Assembly: GCF_000513275.1 (NCBI RefSeq)
Contig: NZ_CBVJ010000099.1
Span: forward strand, 29,097 to 93,096
Direction: 5' to 3'
From: Paenibacillus gorillae
GTDB taxonomy: Bacteria; Bacillota; Bacilli; Paenibacillales; Paenibacillaceae
Length of the DNA stretch: 64,000 nucleotides
Below are positions 26,523-35,411 of this stretch, piece by piece. The notes below the pieces were generated by a model, which saw only the letters and a list, made by a program, of their open reading frames with translations, made no database searches and had not been told where the DNA came from. The translations under genes and the position numbers were made by a program. Position 1 is the stretch's first letter. Each line of letters begins with the position of its first letter.

Positions 26523-27422
26523 TTAACCTTTAAGAGAACCGATCATGACCCCCTTTACAAAATGCTTCTGAACAAATGGATATATGATGAGGACAGGCAG
26601 ACTAGAGACAACGATCAGCGAGAATTTAAGCAGATCCTTCATCCCTTGTCTGGCTTCCATTGTTCGAATGTCTACCATCATGGAGTTATCCACGGAATTC
26701 TGAATAAGAATTTCCCGGAGGATAAGCTGAAGCGGATAGAGATCGACGTTTTTCAAAAAGATCAGCGCATCGAAGTACGCGTTCCAAGCGGTTACTGCAT
26801 ACATCAGAGCAAGTACGGCAACTACCGGCTTGGATAACGGAAGCACTACTGACCATAGAAACCGGAGATCGGAGCAGCCGTCGATGGCCGCCGCTTCGTT
26901 CAATTCCTCAGGGATGCTCTCCTGGAAGAATGTCTTGGCGATGAATACCTGCCAGACCGCAACGGCCTGAGGCAGCAGCAGCGCCCATCTCGTATCGATG
27001 ATGCCTAAGCCTTTTACCGTAAGATAATAAGGAATCAAGCCGCCGCTGAAAATCATGGTGATGATAATCATATACATGATCGGCGAACGTCCATAGAATG
27101 TACGCTTGGACAGCGGATAAGCAAGTGCAAAGGTTAGAGATACGCTGATGAATGTGCCGACGGCCATATAAATTAACGAGTTGTAATATCCCGACCAGAT
27201 ACGCGGATTATTCAATACAGCGGTGTAGCCTTTGAGCGAGAACTCGACCGGAAACAGCCACACTCTTCCTGACACGACTGCTTGCGGTGAGCTAAATGAC
27301 GAGCTGACGATATAGATGAGCGGATACAGTACCACGATCAGAACTGCGATTAGCACGGTGTAGATAATACCGAGCAGGAGTTTATCCGACACTGGCTCTT
27401 TGATGGCATTCGTTTTCTGCAT
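26523..27422 (-). CDS. Carbohydrate ABC transporter permease, LplC type (gene 2)
   Basis: 299 residues from ATG 27422, which begins one base after the stop of the partner permease. Six membrane helices are expected, and the EAA loop is ELNEAAAIDGCSDLRFLW followed by VVLPL. Normal length. A longer frame reaching back into the partner gene is not supported. Confidence 0.92.
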   Translation of the reverse strand: MQKTNAIKEPVSDKLLLGIIYTVLIAVLIVVLYPLIYIVSSSFSSPQAVVSGRVWLFPVEFSLKGYTAVLNNPRIWSGYYNSLIYMAVGTFISVSLTFALAYPLSKRTFYGRSPIMYMIIITMIFSGGLIPYYLTVKGLGIIDTRWALLLPQAVAVWQVFIAKTFFQESIPEELNEAAAIDGCSDLRFLWSVVLPLSKPVVAVLALMYAVTAWNAYFDALIFLKNVDLYPLQLILREILIQNSVDNSMMVDIRTMEARQGMKDLLKFSLIVVSSLPVLIIYPFVQKHFVKGVMIGSLKG

Positions 27423-27423
27423 G

Positions 27424-28389
27424 TTAGAACAACCCCGATCCTGTAGCGCGTCTTGCCCCGAAGTTGGCAAGCAGGATGAGCGCTAAATTGATGATGGAAT
27501 TAAACAGTCCGACGGCAGCCGAGAAGCTGTAATTCGCTTGAACAAGTCCAACCTTGTACACATAAGTCGAGATAATCTCTGACGAGCTTGTGTTTAGCGG
27601 ATTTTGCAGCAAATATACTTTCTCGAAGCCAATGTTAAGCAGCTGCCCCATATTGAGCACCAGCAGCAGCACCATAATCGGCATGATGCTCGGCAGGTCG
27701 ATATGAATGATTTTCTGCAGTCTGCTTGCGCCGTCCAGCTTGGCCGCTTCGTAGAGCTGAGGATTGACCCCGGCCAGCGCCGCGATATAGATGATGGCGT
27801 TGTAGCCCATGTACTGCCATGCATCCGACAGGACGAAAATCGATTTGAACATCGACGGTTCGCCGATAAAGTTAATAGAATCCAGACCAAGCGCCGTGCG
27901 AATGTGGTCAATAACACCAATTCGCGGTGCGAGGAACAAGAGAATCATCGATACCATAACGACGGTGGAGATGAAATAAGGCGCATACGAGACCAGTTGA
28001 ACGGTACGTTTGAAGATGCCGTCCCTTAGCTCATTAATCATGAGCGCCAGGATGATCGGTACCGGGAACCCGATTGCAAGCGCATACAAGCTTAGGAACA
28101 GTGTGTTTTTGATTAGCAGCCAAAAGTTCGGGTGATTAAAAAATGCTTCAAAATGTTTTAAACCGACCCAAGGGCTGCCCCAAATGCCCAGCTTCGGACT
28201 CAAATCCTTGAAGGCGATTTGAATACCGAGAATCGGAACATATTTGAATAGAATGAAATAAAGCAGCGGCAGCAAAATAAGAAAATATAGCTGCCAGTGT
28301 CTGCGCATCTTGCGCATCGCTTCGCTTAGGCCCGTCCGTCTGGCTGCCGGTATGGTTGTTGATGCTTCGGTTATGATGTTGTTGGACAT
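27424..28389 (-). CDS. Carbohydrate ABC transporter permease, LplB type (gene 1)
   Basis: 321 residues from ATG 28389, with GGGAGG about 11 bases upstream. First membrane helix LYFILLPLLYFILF, then YVPILGIQIAFKDLSP, typical of LplB proteins; the EAA loop is LYEAAKLDGASRLQKIIHI. First gene of the 14-gene operon; promoter-like elements lie about 45 bases upstream. Confidence 0.92.
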   Translation of the reverse strand: MSNNIITEASTTIPAARRTGLSEAMRKMRRHWQLYFLILLPLLYFILFKYVPILGIQIAFKDLSPKLGIWGSPWVGLKHFEAFFNHPNFWLLIKNTLFLSLYALAIGFPVPIILALMINELRDGIFKRTVQLVSYAPYFISTVVMVSMILLFLAPRIGVIDHIRTALGLDSINFIGEPSMFKSIFVLSDAWQYMGYNAIIYIAALAGVNPQLYEAAKLDGASRLQKIIHIDLPSIMPIMVLLLVLNMGQLLNIGFEKVYLLQNPLNTSSSEIISTYVYKVGLVQANYSFSAAVGLFNSIINLALILLANFGARRATGSGLF

Positions 28390-28425
28390 CCCCGTAAACG
28401 CCTCCCTGTGAGCTACTGATTTGTT

Positions 28426-28464
28426 GTTGGGCCAACTATACCGCAGCATCGCAAGGAGGGGCAA
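28426..28464 (-). promoter_or_regulatory. Likely promoter and operator of the 14-gene operon
   Basis: On the minus strand TTGCCC (28459-28464) and TATAGT (28435-28440) are 18 bases apart. Overlapping the downstream edge is an 11-base perfect palindrome, GTTGG-G-CCAAC (28426-28436), a possible operator. Confidence 0.4.
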
Positions 28465-28485
28465 TTTACAAGATTCGGGCGGTAA

Positions 28486-28520
28486 ACAAAAATCGGATTG
28501 CGCTCGCAGAGCGCAATCCG
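28486..28520 (-). terminator. Terminator of the membrane-bound AraC regulator gene
   Basis: Minus-strand hairpin CGGATTGCGCT...GAGCGCAATCCG followed by ATTTTTG. It separates the regulator gene from the operon it probably controls. Confidence 0.85.
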
Positions 28521-28565
28521 ACTGGCTTTTCCCGCTATTCTAAACCTTTTTCCGGCTCTTCACTT

Positions 28566-30806
28566 TTACTTCTCCTTCCGGTAATCGCCCGGCGTTACGC
28601 CGGAAATCCGCTTGAACACCCGATTGAAGGAAATCGGATTCAAATAGCCGACGCGCTTGCCGATTTCCTGAATGCTCAGCTCCGTATCCTTGTCTGTTAG
28701 AAGCTGCTTGGCCAGTTCAACCCGCCGGTTAATGAGGTAATCGATGAACTTAATGTTGAACTGCTCCTTGAACAAGGCGCTCACATTTTTCGAAGGAATA
28801 TCGAACTGCTGACTGAGATGAACGAGCGATAAATCGGGATTATGCACGTTGTCGTTAATATATTGCTTCATCAACACCGCAATTTCCGATGCTTCTCCCC
28901 GGTCTGCTTTTTCGGCGACTGCATACTCAAGCTTCTCCATGATGCCCAGCATTTCTTCCTGCACATCCTCCAGCGTCTCGAACTGGTCGATAATATCCTT
29001 CATGATCTCGCGGTTCGTCTCGATCATCTCGTCATTAAGAATGATGCCGTGCATTTGCTCAAACAGATAATAAGCGAAATAATTGAGCAGATTAACGATA
29101 TCATCCCGCTTCAGCTTATTTAGCTTGAACTGCTCGTAGAGCGCCGTATATTTCGCCCGCCATTCAGGGTCCATTAAGCGGAAGCCATAGACGAGACTGC
29201 GGATACGCTCCAAATGGTCATACATCTCGAAGGATGTTCCCGTATCCGTCTCCCAATAGCCGATCATTCGGTTGTTTCCCAGCACAACTCTGTAATTGAC
29301 CGCTTCAATGGCCGCTTTATAGGAAGCTTTCAGCGTGGATACGGTATCGGTCGACTGACCGACGCCGACGGTTACCGTGAATGGCAGATTGGCCCGAATC
29401 CATTGCAGCGCATTGTCGGACAGCTTGAGGATATTGTCCATCAGCATAGCCTGATCCTCTTCCTGCACATAGATAAAACCGCACATTTCCTTATCGTTCA
29501 TCCATTCGCTCCAGCTGCGGAGACCGTATTTTTGTACCAGCTCCACATACATATTCTGAATGATGAACTGGAACAGAATCATGTCCTGCTCCTTATAACG
29601 GGAAAGAACGTCGGAATATTTATCGACAGAGATGACGATGACGACTGCCTTCTGGAACCCGCCGATAAAGCCGTTGCGCTCCATCTCTGTACTCCATTCC
29701 TCGCTCGCCAGCGATCTGGAGCCGCTCATCACTTCAAGGAAAATGGATTTTTTACGATAGCCGATATTCAAGTCCGACTGCGATTTGAACAGATTAAAGC
29801 GCTGAACGAGAGAATCGACCGTCGATTCGATGTAATGAAATTCATTCCGGTCCTCCCCGCTCTGCTCGCCCCCTGAAGACTGAGAAAGATTGTCCAGCTT
29901 CGTAATGAGCGCCCGTAGCGGTTTATAGTTGCGGTTGGTCATATAGACGATAGCGAGCAAGCCCAATACGGCAATGATTAAAGCCAGTACGATCCACACA
30001 TTGGAAAACGTCTGGACAATAGTGAACCGGCTTTGCTTTTGCAGGCCGCTCTCATAGGTCCATCCGGTATAGTCCGACACGAGATTCGAGAACGCCGTCT
30101 TGCTGCCCGCCTCTCCGTCATCAGCAGCGAGAATTGGCTTGCCGTCCTTGCCGGTAATCGTCACATAGCTGGACGTTTGATCTGTACGCTGCGAGACAAA
30201 ATCCTTCAATGCGCTTACGCGCACGTTAACGATAATGAGCCCGCTCTCTCCCCGGCTGGTCAAATATTTGCGGGCGAGCGATACGACAGACTCCTCCCTT
30301 GAGGCTTGGAATTCCTTGAATGGGCGCTCATTCGTCCAATGATAGGAATAGCCGTCCTTCTGCAGCTCCTTAATAAAATCCCGGTCCGGGAACTGCTCTA
30401 GCGGTGATACCGTGTTCGAGCTCAGCACATAGCCGTCCCTGTCTCGAACCAAATAGATAGAGTGAATGCTCTGATTGAGCTGCCGCATATTGTTGAATTC
30501 TTTGGACATTAAGTACGTGAAATAGACGGAAGGCGGGCCCTCCTGATCGAAGTAATCCAGCAGATTGAATTCGGAGGATTTATTGCGGGTCTGGATCGTC
30601 ACCATCATATGGTCGATCGTCTGCAGCGGCTGCTCCACGCTTTGCAGCATTTGATTGTTAATGCCCGCGTAAATATAAGCCGTATCCTTCTGGGCACGGT
30701 CGGTTAGTATTTGAAAAAAATAAAAAACAGAAATGAAATCATTAGAAAAAAAACAGGCATATAAGAGAACAGCAAGCGATAGTACCAATTTTTTTTCAAA
30801 TTTCAT
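28566..30806 (-). CDS. Membrane-bound AraC-family regulator with extracellular sensor
   Basis: 746 residues. A membrane helix near 7-30, an extracellular sensor of roughly 240 residues, a second helix at about 268-290 (NVWIVLALIIAVLGLLAIVYM), a cytoplasmic linker, and a C-terminal AraC DNA-binding domain with LVHLSQQFDIPSKNVSALFKEQ and IQEIGKRVGYLNPISFNRVFKR. This one-component layout is common in Paenibacillus next to LplABC-type transporter genes. The start ATG follows GAGGAGG. It lies just upstream of the 14-gene operon on the same strand and is its likely activator. A cre site sits about 20 bases before the start. Confidence 0.92.
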   Translation of the reverse strand: MKFEKKLVLSLAVLLYACFFSNDFISVFYFFQILTDRAQKDTAYIYAGINNQMLQSVEQPLQTIDHMMVTIQTRNKSSEFNLLDYFDQEGPPSVYFTYLMSKEFNNMRQLNQSIHSIYLVRDRDGYVLSSNTVSPLEQFPDRDFIKELQKDGYSYHWTNERPFKEFQASREESVVSLARKYLTSRGESGLIIVNVRVSALKDFVSQRTDQTSSYVTITGKDGKPILAADDGEAGSKTAFSNLVSDYTGWTYESGLQKQSRFTIVQTFSNVWIVLALIIAVLGLLAIVYMTNRNYKPLRALITKLDNLSQSSGGEQSGEDRNEFHYIESTVDSLVQRFNLFKSQSDLNIGYRKKSIFLEVMSGSRSLASEEWSTEMERNGFIGGFQKAVVIVISVDKYSDVLSRYKEQDMILFQFIIQNMYVELVQKYGLRSWSEWMNDKEMCGFIYVQEEDQAMLMDNILKLSDNALQWIRANLPFTVTVGVGQSTDTVSTLKASYKAAIEAVNYRVVLGNNRMIGYWETDTGTSFEMYDHLERIRSLVYGFRLMDPEWRAKYTALYEQFKLNKLKRDDIVNLLNYFAYYLFEQMHGIILNDEMIETNREIMKDIIDQFETLEDVQEEMLGIMEKLEYAVAEKADRGEASEIAVLMKQYINDNVHNPDLSLVHLSQQFDIPSKNVSALFKEQFNIKFIDYLINRRVELAKQLLTDKDTELSIQEIGKRVGYLNPISFNRVFKRISGVTPGDYRKEK

Positions 30807-30826
30807 TCCTCCTCTGCCTAATTGCC

Positions 30827-30840
30827 TGTAAGCGCTTTCT
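30827..30840 (-). promoter_or_regulatory. cre site upstream of the membrane-bound AraC regulator
   Basis: TGTAAGCGCTTTCT fits the CcpA consensus TGNAANCGNWNNCW at every position. It lies 21-34 bases before the start codon, where CcpA would block transcription, so repression of the regulator by preferred sugars would silence the whole operon indirectly. Confidence 0.6.
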
Positions 30841-30937
30841 GAAAAACTTGCGACTGGTCTGCTTATTTTAACAATGGTGTCTGGTTTGTGACAAGGGAAA
30901 AAATGACCTTTATTTACAAATCTATTTACCTTTTCCG

Positions 30938-31753
30938 TTAACTTGGACCGAGTTCCCCCATCTGGCGGCGATACTCTCTTGGCGTCATTCCTAGCTGCTG
31001 GCGGAATAAGACGGCAAAATGATTGTAATGCTGAAAGCCGACATCCAGCGCTGCCTCCGACGCGGTTCGTCCCGAATGCTTAATAAGCAGCGCTGCCTGC
31101 CGAATCCGCATAGCGTTCAATGTCTCGACAATCGTAGCACCCGTCTCCTGTTTGAACAAATGGGACAGCCTGGATTCCGAGAGTCCAATCGACTTCGCAA
31201 CGTCTTCGATCCGGATGTTCTGACTCATATGCTTGGACAAATAATGCAGCGATTCCTCGATGCGCGGGTCGACCCGTCCTTGCTCCCGTTCCGCCATAAG
31301 CAGCAGAATGCCGCGAATTTCATTCTCGCAAATCGGCTGCCAGAGCGGACGCTGCTCCCGGGAATCATGCAATACATTACGAAGCGCACGGTAAATGCGG
31401 GTTTTCATCGGATCATTGCCTGTTGGCTGTATAATTAGCTCCTCATTAGGAAGGAAGCCCGTCTCCGTCAGCTTCGGAAAATGTGCCCATATAAAATTCC
31501 ACCGTCCGCCGGCAACTGTTCCGTATTGATGGGCAACGCCGCTCCGCAGCAGCGCGATATCGCCTGCATGGCAGACACGCTCTCCTGAAGGCGTTCGGAA
31601 ATAACCGCTGCCTTCCAGCGTAAAAGCAATCAGCCAATCGGTCATGCCAGACGGCCGGCTGGTCAGATAGCCGTCATCCTCGTTGAAATGCCCGGCAAAG
31701 ATCGTCCCGTAAGGCGGAGACATATAGCTCGTCAGGCTGTCGTATTCTTTCAT
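30938..31753 (-). CDS. AraC-family transcriptional regulator
   Basis: 271 residues from ATG 31753, with GGGGAG eight bases upstream; the frame continues far upstream but without a start signal. N-terminal cupin-like ligand domain (GSGYFRTPSGERVCHAGDIALL), C-terminal double helix-turn-helix (IEDVAKSIGLSESRLSHLFKQ; ASEAALDVGFQHYNHFAVLFRQ). It lies 70 bases after another AraC gene on the same strand, and the two are probably co-transcribed. Target unknown; the GH42 gene beyond is a candidate. Confidence 0.9.
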   Translation of the reverse strand: MKEYDSLTSYMSPPYGTIFAGHFNEDDGYLTSRPSGMTDWLIAFTLEGSGYFRTPSGERVCHAGDIALLRSGVAHQYGTVAGGRWNFIWAHFPKLTETGFLPNEELIIQPTGNDPMKTRIYRALRNVLHDSREQRPLWQPICENEIRGILLLMAEREQGRVDPRIEESLHYLSKHMSQNIRIEDVAKSIGLSESRLSHLFKQETGATIVETLNAMRIRQAALLIKHSGRTASEAALDVGFQHYNHFAVLFRQQLGMTPREYRRQMGELGPS

Positions 31754-31823
31754 CGCTGTATCTCCCCTTAATGACGATTTAACTTGGAGGTCTTCACCGT
31801 CAGTATACACTGCCGCTGTGCTA

Positions 31824-32651
31824 TTAGGCCAATGAACCGTACAGCTCCCGGTATGCTTTTGGCGGCATTCCCTCCTGGCTGTGAAAAACCCGGATAAAGT
31901 AGCTCGATTGCGTGAAGCCGACCCGCTCCGCCACCTGACTGACCGGAAGTCTCGTCGCCACAAGCAGTCCCTTAGCAGCTGCCATGCGGCAGTCGGTTAA
32001 ATAGCGGTTAGGCGTCTTCCCCATTATCGTCTGGAACAAGCGGAGAAAATAGTACATGCTGTAGCCGGACAAGGCCGCCATCGACTCCAGTGTCCATGAT
32101 TCGCCGCAGCGCTCACGAATCCGGTCGGCCGCTTCACGGATGAGCTCCTGCTGCTTGTGCCGGGGGATCGCATCGTCTTGCAGCGATACTGCGTTATGCG
32201 CAAGCTCGGCCAGCAGTTCATACAGTAGAGCTGACAGCCGAGGCTCGTATCGCGTCTCAAAATGGCTGCTGATCATGCACATTTCATCCATCAGTGACGC
32301 CAACCGGTTCCGATCTGTTATCGAAAACAGCCAGACTCCCGTTTCATCGGCACTGCCCAGCATCGGAAGCGGCATCGCTGTACTGAAATGAACCCACCTG
32401 ACATCCCATGGCTGAGCCGGATTAGCTCCATACTGCTGATCCGCTCCCTTGGGATACAGGAAGCCTTCTCCCTCGGATAGCATGATGCGTTCGCCATCCA
32501 GCTCGACATAGCCTTGTCCTTCAAACACAAGATGGAGATTGTAATACCCCATCATCCCCTCGGGACGGTGCTCCCGGTGCTGCGGAAACTCGCTATAGCG
32601 GCCCAGCGATTCCGGGTAGCAAACGTATTTGCTGTCGGAAGGCTCCGGCAA
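31824..32651 (-). CDS. AraC-family transcriptional regulator, start codon uncertain
   Basis: At least 275 residues. Cupin-like N-terminal domain (LHLVFEGQGYVELDGERIMLSEGEGFLYPKG has the usual pattern) and C-terminal helix-turn-helix pair (LESMAALSGYSMYYFLRLFQT; VSQVAERVGFTQSSYFIRVFHS). The given start is TTG at 32651, which has no ribosome binding site. A clear GAGAGGAG lies about 25-35 bases further upstream, and the frame stays open there, but only ATC/ATT codons are in position. Divergent from the GH42 beta-galactosidase gene and its probable regulator. Confidence 0.85.
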   Translation of the reverse strand: MPEPSDSKYVCYPESLGRYSEFPQHREHRPEGMMGYYNLHLVFEGQGYVELDGERIMLSEGEGFLYPKGADQQYGANPAQPWDVRWVHFSTAMPLPMLGSADETGVWLFSITDRNRLASLMDEMCMISSHFETRYEPRLSALLYELLAELAHNAVSLQDDAIPRHKQQELIREAADRIRERCGESWTLESMAALSGYSMYYFLRLFQTIMGKTPNRYLTDCRMAAAKGLLVATRLPVSQVAERVGFTQSSYFIRVFHSQEGMPPKAYRELYGSLA

Positions 32652-32702
32652 ATAATAATGTGTGCGGATGCTGATCGCTCTCCTCTCGTGAATGAAGGTA
32701 AT

Positions 32703-32732
32703 CGCAATATTTTCATATTGGAACGCAATATT
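32703..32732. promoter_or_regulatory. Direct repeat spaced two helical turns, possible AraC operator
   Basis: CGCAATATT occurs at 32703-32711 and again at 32724-32732, 21 bases apart. AraC-type activators bind direct half-sites with this spacing. The pair lies between the divergent AraC and GH42 genes, about 95 bases before the GH42 start. Confidence 0.5.
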
Positions 32733-32826
32733 CGATTATTTACTGTTATTATCGTTGTTTCTAGAATAAAGGATAAGATTCAGATTCTGCAATATCTTAT
32801 CATTCAGTCGACTGGAGGTTCACATA

Positions 32827-34944
32827 ATGAAACAACTTAACCCGCTGGACGAGCTGCGGCTTGGTGTATGCTATTACCCGGAACATTGGGAGGAATCGTT
32901 GTGGGAGGATGATTTGCTTCGGATGAAGGAGCTCGGCTTCTCAGTCATTCGCATTGCCGAGTTTGCATGGGCAATCTTCGAACCGGAGGAGGGACGCTTC
33001 AGCTTCGAGCTGTTCGACCGTTTTCTGGAGCTGGCTGCAAAGCTGGAGATGAAGGTCATTATGGGCACCCCGACCGCCACACCTCCCGCATGGCTGACAC
33101 ATAAATATCCTGAGGTGCTGAACGTTACCTTCGAAGGAGTGACACTGCAGCATGGCCTGCGCCGCCACTACAATTACAGCAGTCCGAAATACCGGGAACT
33201 GTCGGCGCGCATCACGCTGGAGATGGCTGAGCATTATGCCGACCATCCGGCTATTATCGGCTGGCAGATCGACAATGAATTCAATTGCGAGATCACCGTC
33301 TTCTATGCGGATGCCGATCACCTCGCTTTCCGGCAATGGCTGAAGAAGAAGTACGGCAGTCTGGATGCGCTGAACAAGGCGTGGGGTACCGTCTTCTGGA
33401 GCCAAACCTATTCGGATTGGGAGCAGGTTTTTCTGCCGCGTCCTAACGCTGTCGGCTACCAGCCGAATCCGCATCAGGCGCTCGACGAGAAACGGTTTAT
33501 CTCGGACAATACAATAGCCTTCGCCAAGATTCAGGCGGATATTTTACGCGAGCAGGCGCCCCGCCACTGGGTAACGACGAACGGGATGTTCAGTCATTTG
33601 GACAATCATCGGATGAACGACGAGCTGCTGGATTTCTTCAGCTATGATTCCTATCCGCAGTTCTCCACAATATTCTACGATGCCAATGAGCAAAATCCGC
33701 TCGCCGATCGCGGTTGGAGCCTAAGCTTAAGCGCCGTGCGGTCGATCTCGCCGAACTTTGCCATTATGGAGCAGCAGGCCGGACCCGGCGGTTGGGTTAA
33801 CCGCATCGACATGCCTTCCCCGAAGCCAGGGCAAATGCGCCTCTGGACGTACCAGTCCATCGCACATGGCGCTGACATGGTGCTCTACTTCCGCTGGCGC
33901 ACGGCGACGTTCGGCAACGAAATGTACTGGCATGGGTTGCACGACTACGACAACCGTCCGAACCGCCGGGTTCTTGAGGCGGGAAAAGTTGGTTCGGAGC
34001 TCGCTGCGATAGGTGATAGAGTCGTGGGCAGCCGCTTCCAGGCGGACGTCGCTATCGTCCGCGACTACGACAATGAGTGGGACGGCGAATACGATGTGTG
34101 GCATGGGCCATACAGCTGGAAGAGCGGCAAGGAATGGTTCAAGGCGCTGCAAAAGCGCCATATCCCGAGCGACGTCGTATACTTGCGCAGCCATACGACA
34201 GCCGAAGAACTGAAGCGTTACCGGGTGCTGATCTATCCGCATCCGGCCATCATGCGCGATGAGACAGCGGCGATGCTGGAGCAGTATGTGCGGGAGGGCG
34301 GCACCGTTATATTCGGCTGCCGGACCGGCTACAAGGATGAACGCGGCCATTGTTATATGCGTCCGTTCCCTGGCGCTGCCGCTGCGCTGTGCGGCATCCG
34401 CGTCGAGGAGTTCACGAAGCTGAACGGGAACCGGAAGCCGACGCTGATGCAGTGGAAGCATGATGGCAGACCAGTGACGGCCGCCGAGGACTTCAATGAT
34501 ATTCTCGAAGTGACCGCTAGTGAGACGGTTGAGGTGATGGCCGAGTATGCTTCGGACTATTATGCTGGGAAGCCTGCGGTTACCCGCAACACTTTCGGTG
34601 GCGGGGACGGTGGCAGAGACGGGGCTGAGGCTGGGACTAGTGCTGCAGGTGCAGCTGGGGCTGTATGGTATTACGGCGCTGTATTCAACGAAGATGCCGC
34701 CGGGCAGATCATCAAGCTGCTGGGGCTTCGCTCCCCCGCCGCCGATTGGGCCGAGCTGCCAGCGCAGGTTGAGCTGGCTATTCGAGCTGGAGCGTCGAGA
34801 ACGCTGGCCTTCCTGCTCAACTACGGGGAGACGGCAGCGCAGATTAAGCTTCACAAGCCAATGAAAGAGCTGCTGACCGGCGCTACACTGTCCGGCGAAG
34901 TCGAGCTGGAGCCGCTTGGCGTGTATGTGCTGGAGAGTTGCTGA
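32827..34944 (+). CDS. Beta-galactosidase, glycoside hydrolase family 42
   Basis: 705 residues, close to the family norm. The barrel starts with LGVCYYPEHWEESLW. The acid/base is E151 (GWQIDNEFNCE) and the nucleophile E315 (FAIMEQQAGPGGW). A trimerisation (glutamine-amidotransferase-fold) domain follows from about 390 and a short C-terminal beta domain ends the protein. No signal peptide, so it acts inside the cell on imported galactosides. A Gly/Ala-rich insert (about residues 585-610) looks like a flexible loop. The ATG follows TGGAGGTTCACATA. Divergent AraC gene upstream. Confidence 0.95.
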   Translation: MKQLNPLDELRLGVCYYPEHWEESLWEDDLLRMKELGFSVIRIAEFAWAIFEPEEGRFSFELFDRFLELAAKLEMKVIMGTPTATPPAWLTHKYPEVLNVTFEGVTLQHGLRRHYNYSSPKYRELSARITLEMAEHYADHPAIIGWQIDNEFNCEITVFYADADHLAFRQWLKKKYGSLDALNKAWGTVFWSQTYSDWEQVFLPRPNAVGYQPNPHQALDEKRFISDNTIAFAKIQADILREQAPRHWVTTNGMFSHLDNHRMNDELLDFFSYDSYPQFSTIFYDANEQNPLADRGWSLSLSAVRSISPNFAIMEQQAGPGGWVNRIDMPSPKPGQMRLWTYQSIAHGADMVLYFRWRTATFGNEMYWHGLHDYDNRPNRRVLEAGKVGSELAAIGDRVVGSRFQADVAIVRDYDNEWDGEYDVWHGPYSWKSGKEWFKALQKRHIPSDVVYLRSHTTAEELKRYRVLIYPHPAIMRDETAAMLEQYVREGGTVIFGCRTGYKDERGHCYMRPFPGAAAALCGIRVEEFTKLNGNRKPTLMQWKHDGRPVTAAEDFNDILEVTASETVEVMAEYASDYYAGKPAVTRNTFGGGDGGRDGAEAGTSAAGAAGAVWYYGAVFNEDAAGQIIKLLGLRSPAADWAELPAQVELAIRAGASRTLAFLLNYGETAAQIKLHKPMKELLTGATLSGEVELEPLGVYVLESC

Positions 34945-35411
34945 TCAGGCTGTTGATGCGATGAGGCTAAGTGGAGTGGAAAAGTAACTTCGAGGCAATG
35001 ATTAAATGATTAAATAGCATACAATAATCGATTATAAAACGGCAAGGCTACCCTCTCGATGAACAAAATGTAAAAGTGCAGGTTGAATGAGCTAAATCAG
35101 CCGATTTCGGGCTTCAAAATGCAAAAGTGCATTTGAAATGCCCCGAAACTGCCAATATGGGCTGATTTCCGCCAAACAAACTGCACTTTTGCATTTTGAT
35201 GGGTAAAAACAGCTAAAATGGGCCAATTAAAATGTATTTTTGTATTTTGATGCGGTTATAAGCAAGCCAGACTCACCACAGCTTGTTATACCGCACCACA
35301 TGTCGCTTCTCATCCCAAAAGTTAAGCAGCCTAATAGCTGGCGGGGTTAATCATACAGCCAATAAACTATTAACAACGCTTATTTTGAGCTTTTCCACTG
35401 CCTCTCTTATC
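34945..35411. repeat. Gene-free stretch with AAAATGCAAAAGTGCA repeats
   Basis: No coding signal. A 16-base unit occurs at 35065-35080 (one mismatch), 35116-35131 (AAAATGCAAAAGTGCA) and inverted at 35182-35197 (TGCACTTTTGCATTTT, a perfect complement of the second copy). A degraded copy follows near 35230-35250. The second and third copies could fold over a 50-base loop. Flanked by ordinary genes; no target-site duplication or transposase is seen. Confidence 0.6.

Noticed and set aside
33727..34854. Minus-strand open frame opposite the GH42 gene
   Set aside because: The GH42 frame has both catalytic glutamates and full family length; the opposite frame has no domain.
35060..35260. Repeat array as CRISPR
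   Set aside because: Copies are few, irregularly spaced, in both orientations and degenerate; no cas genes are near.
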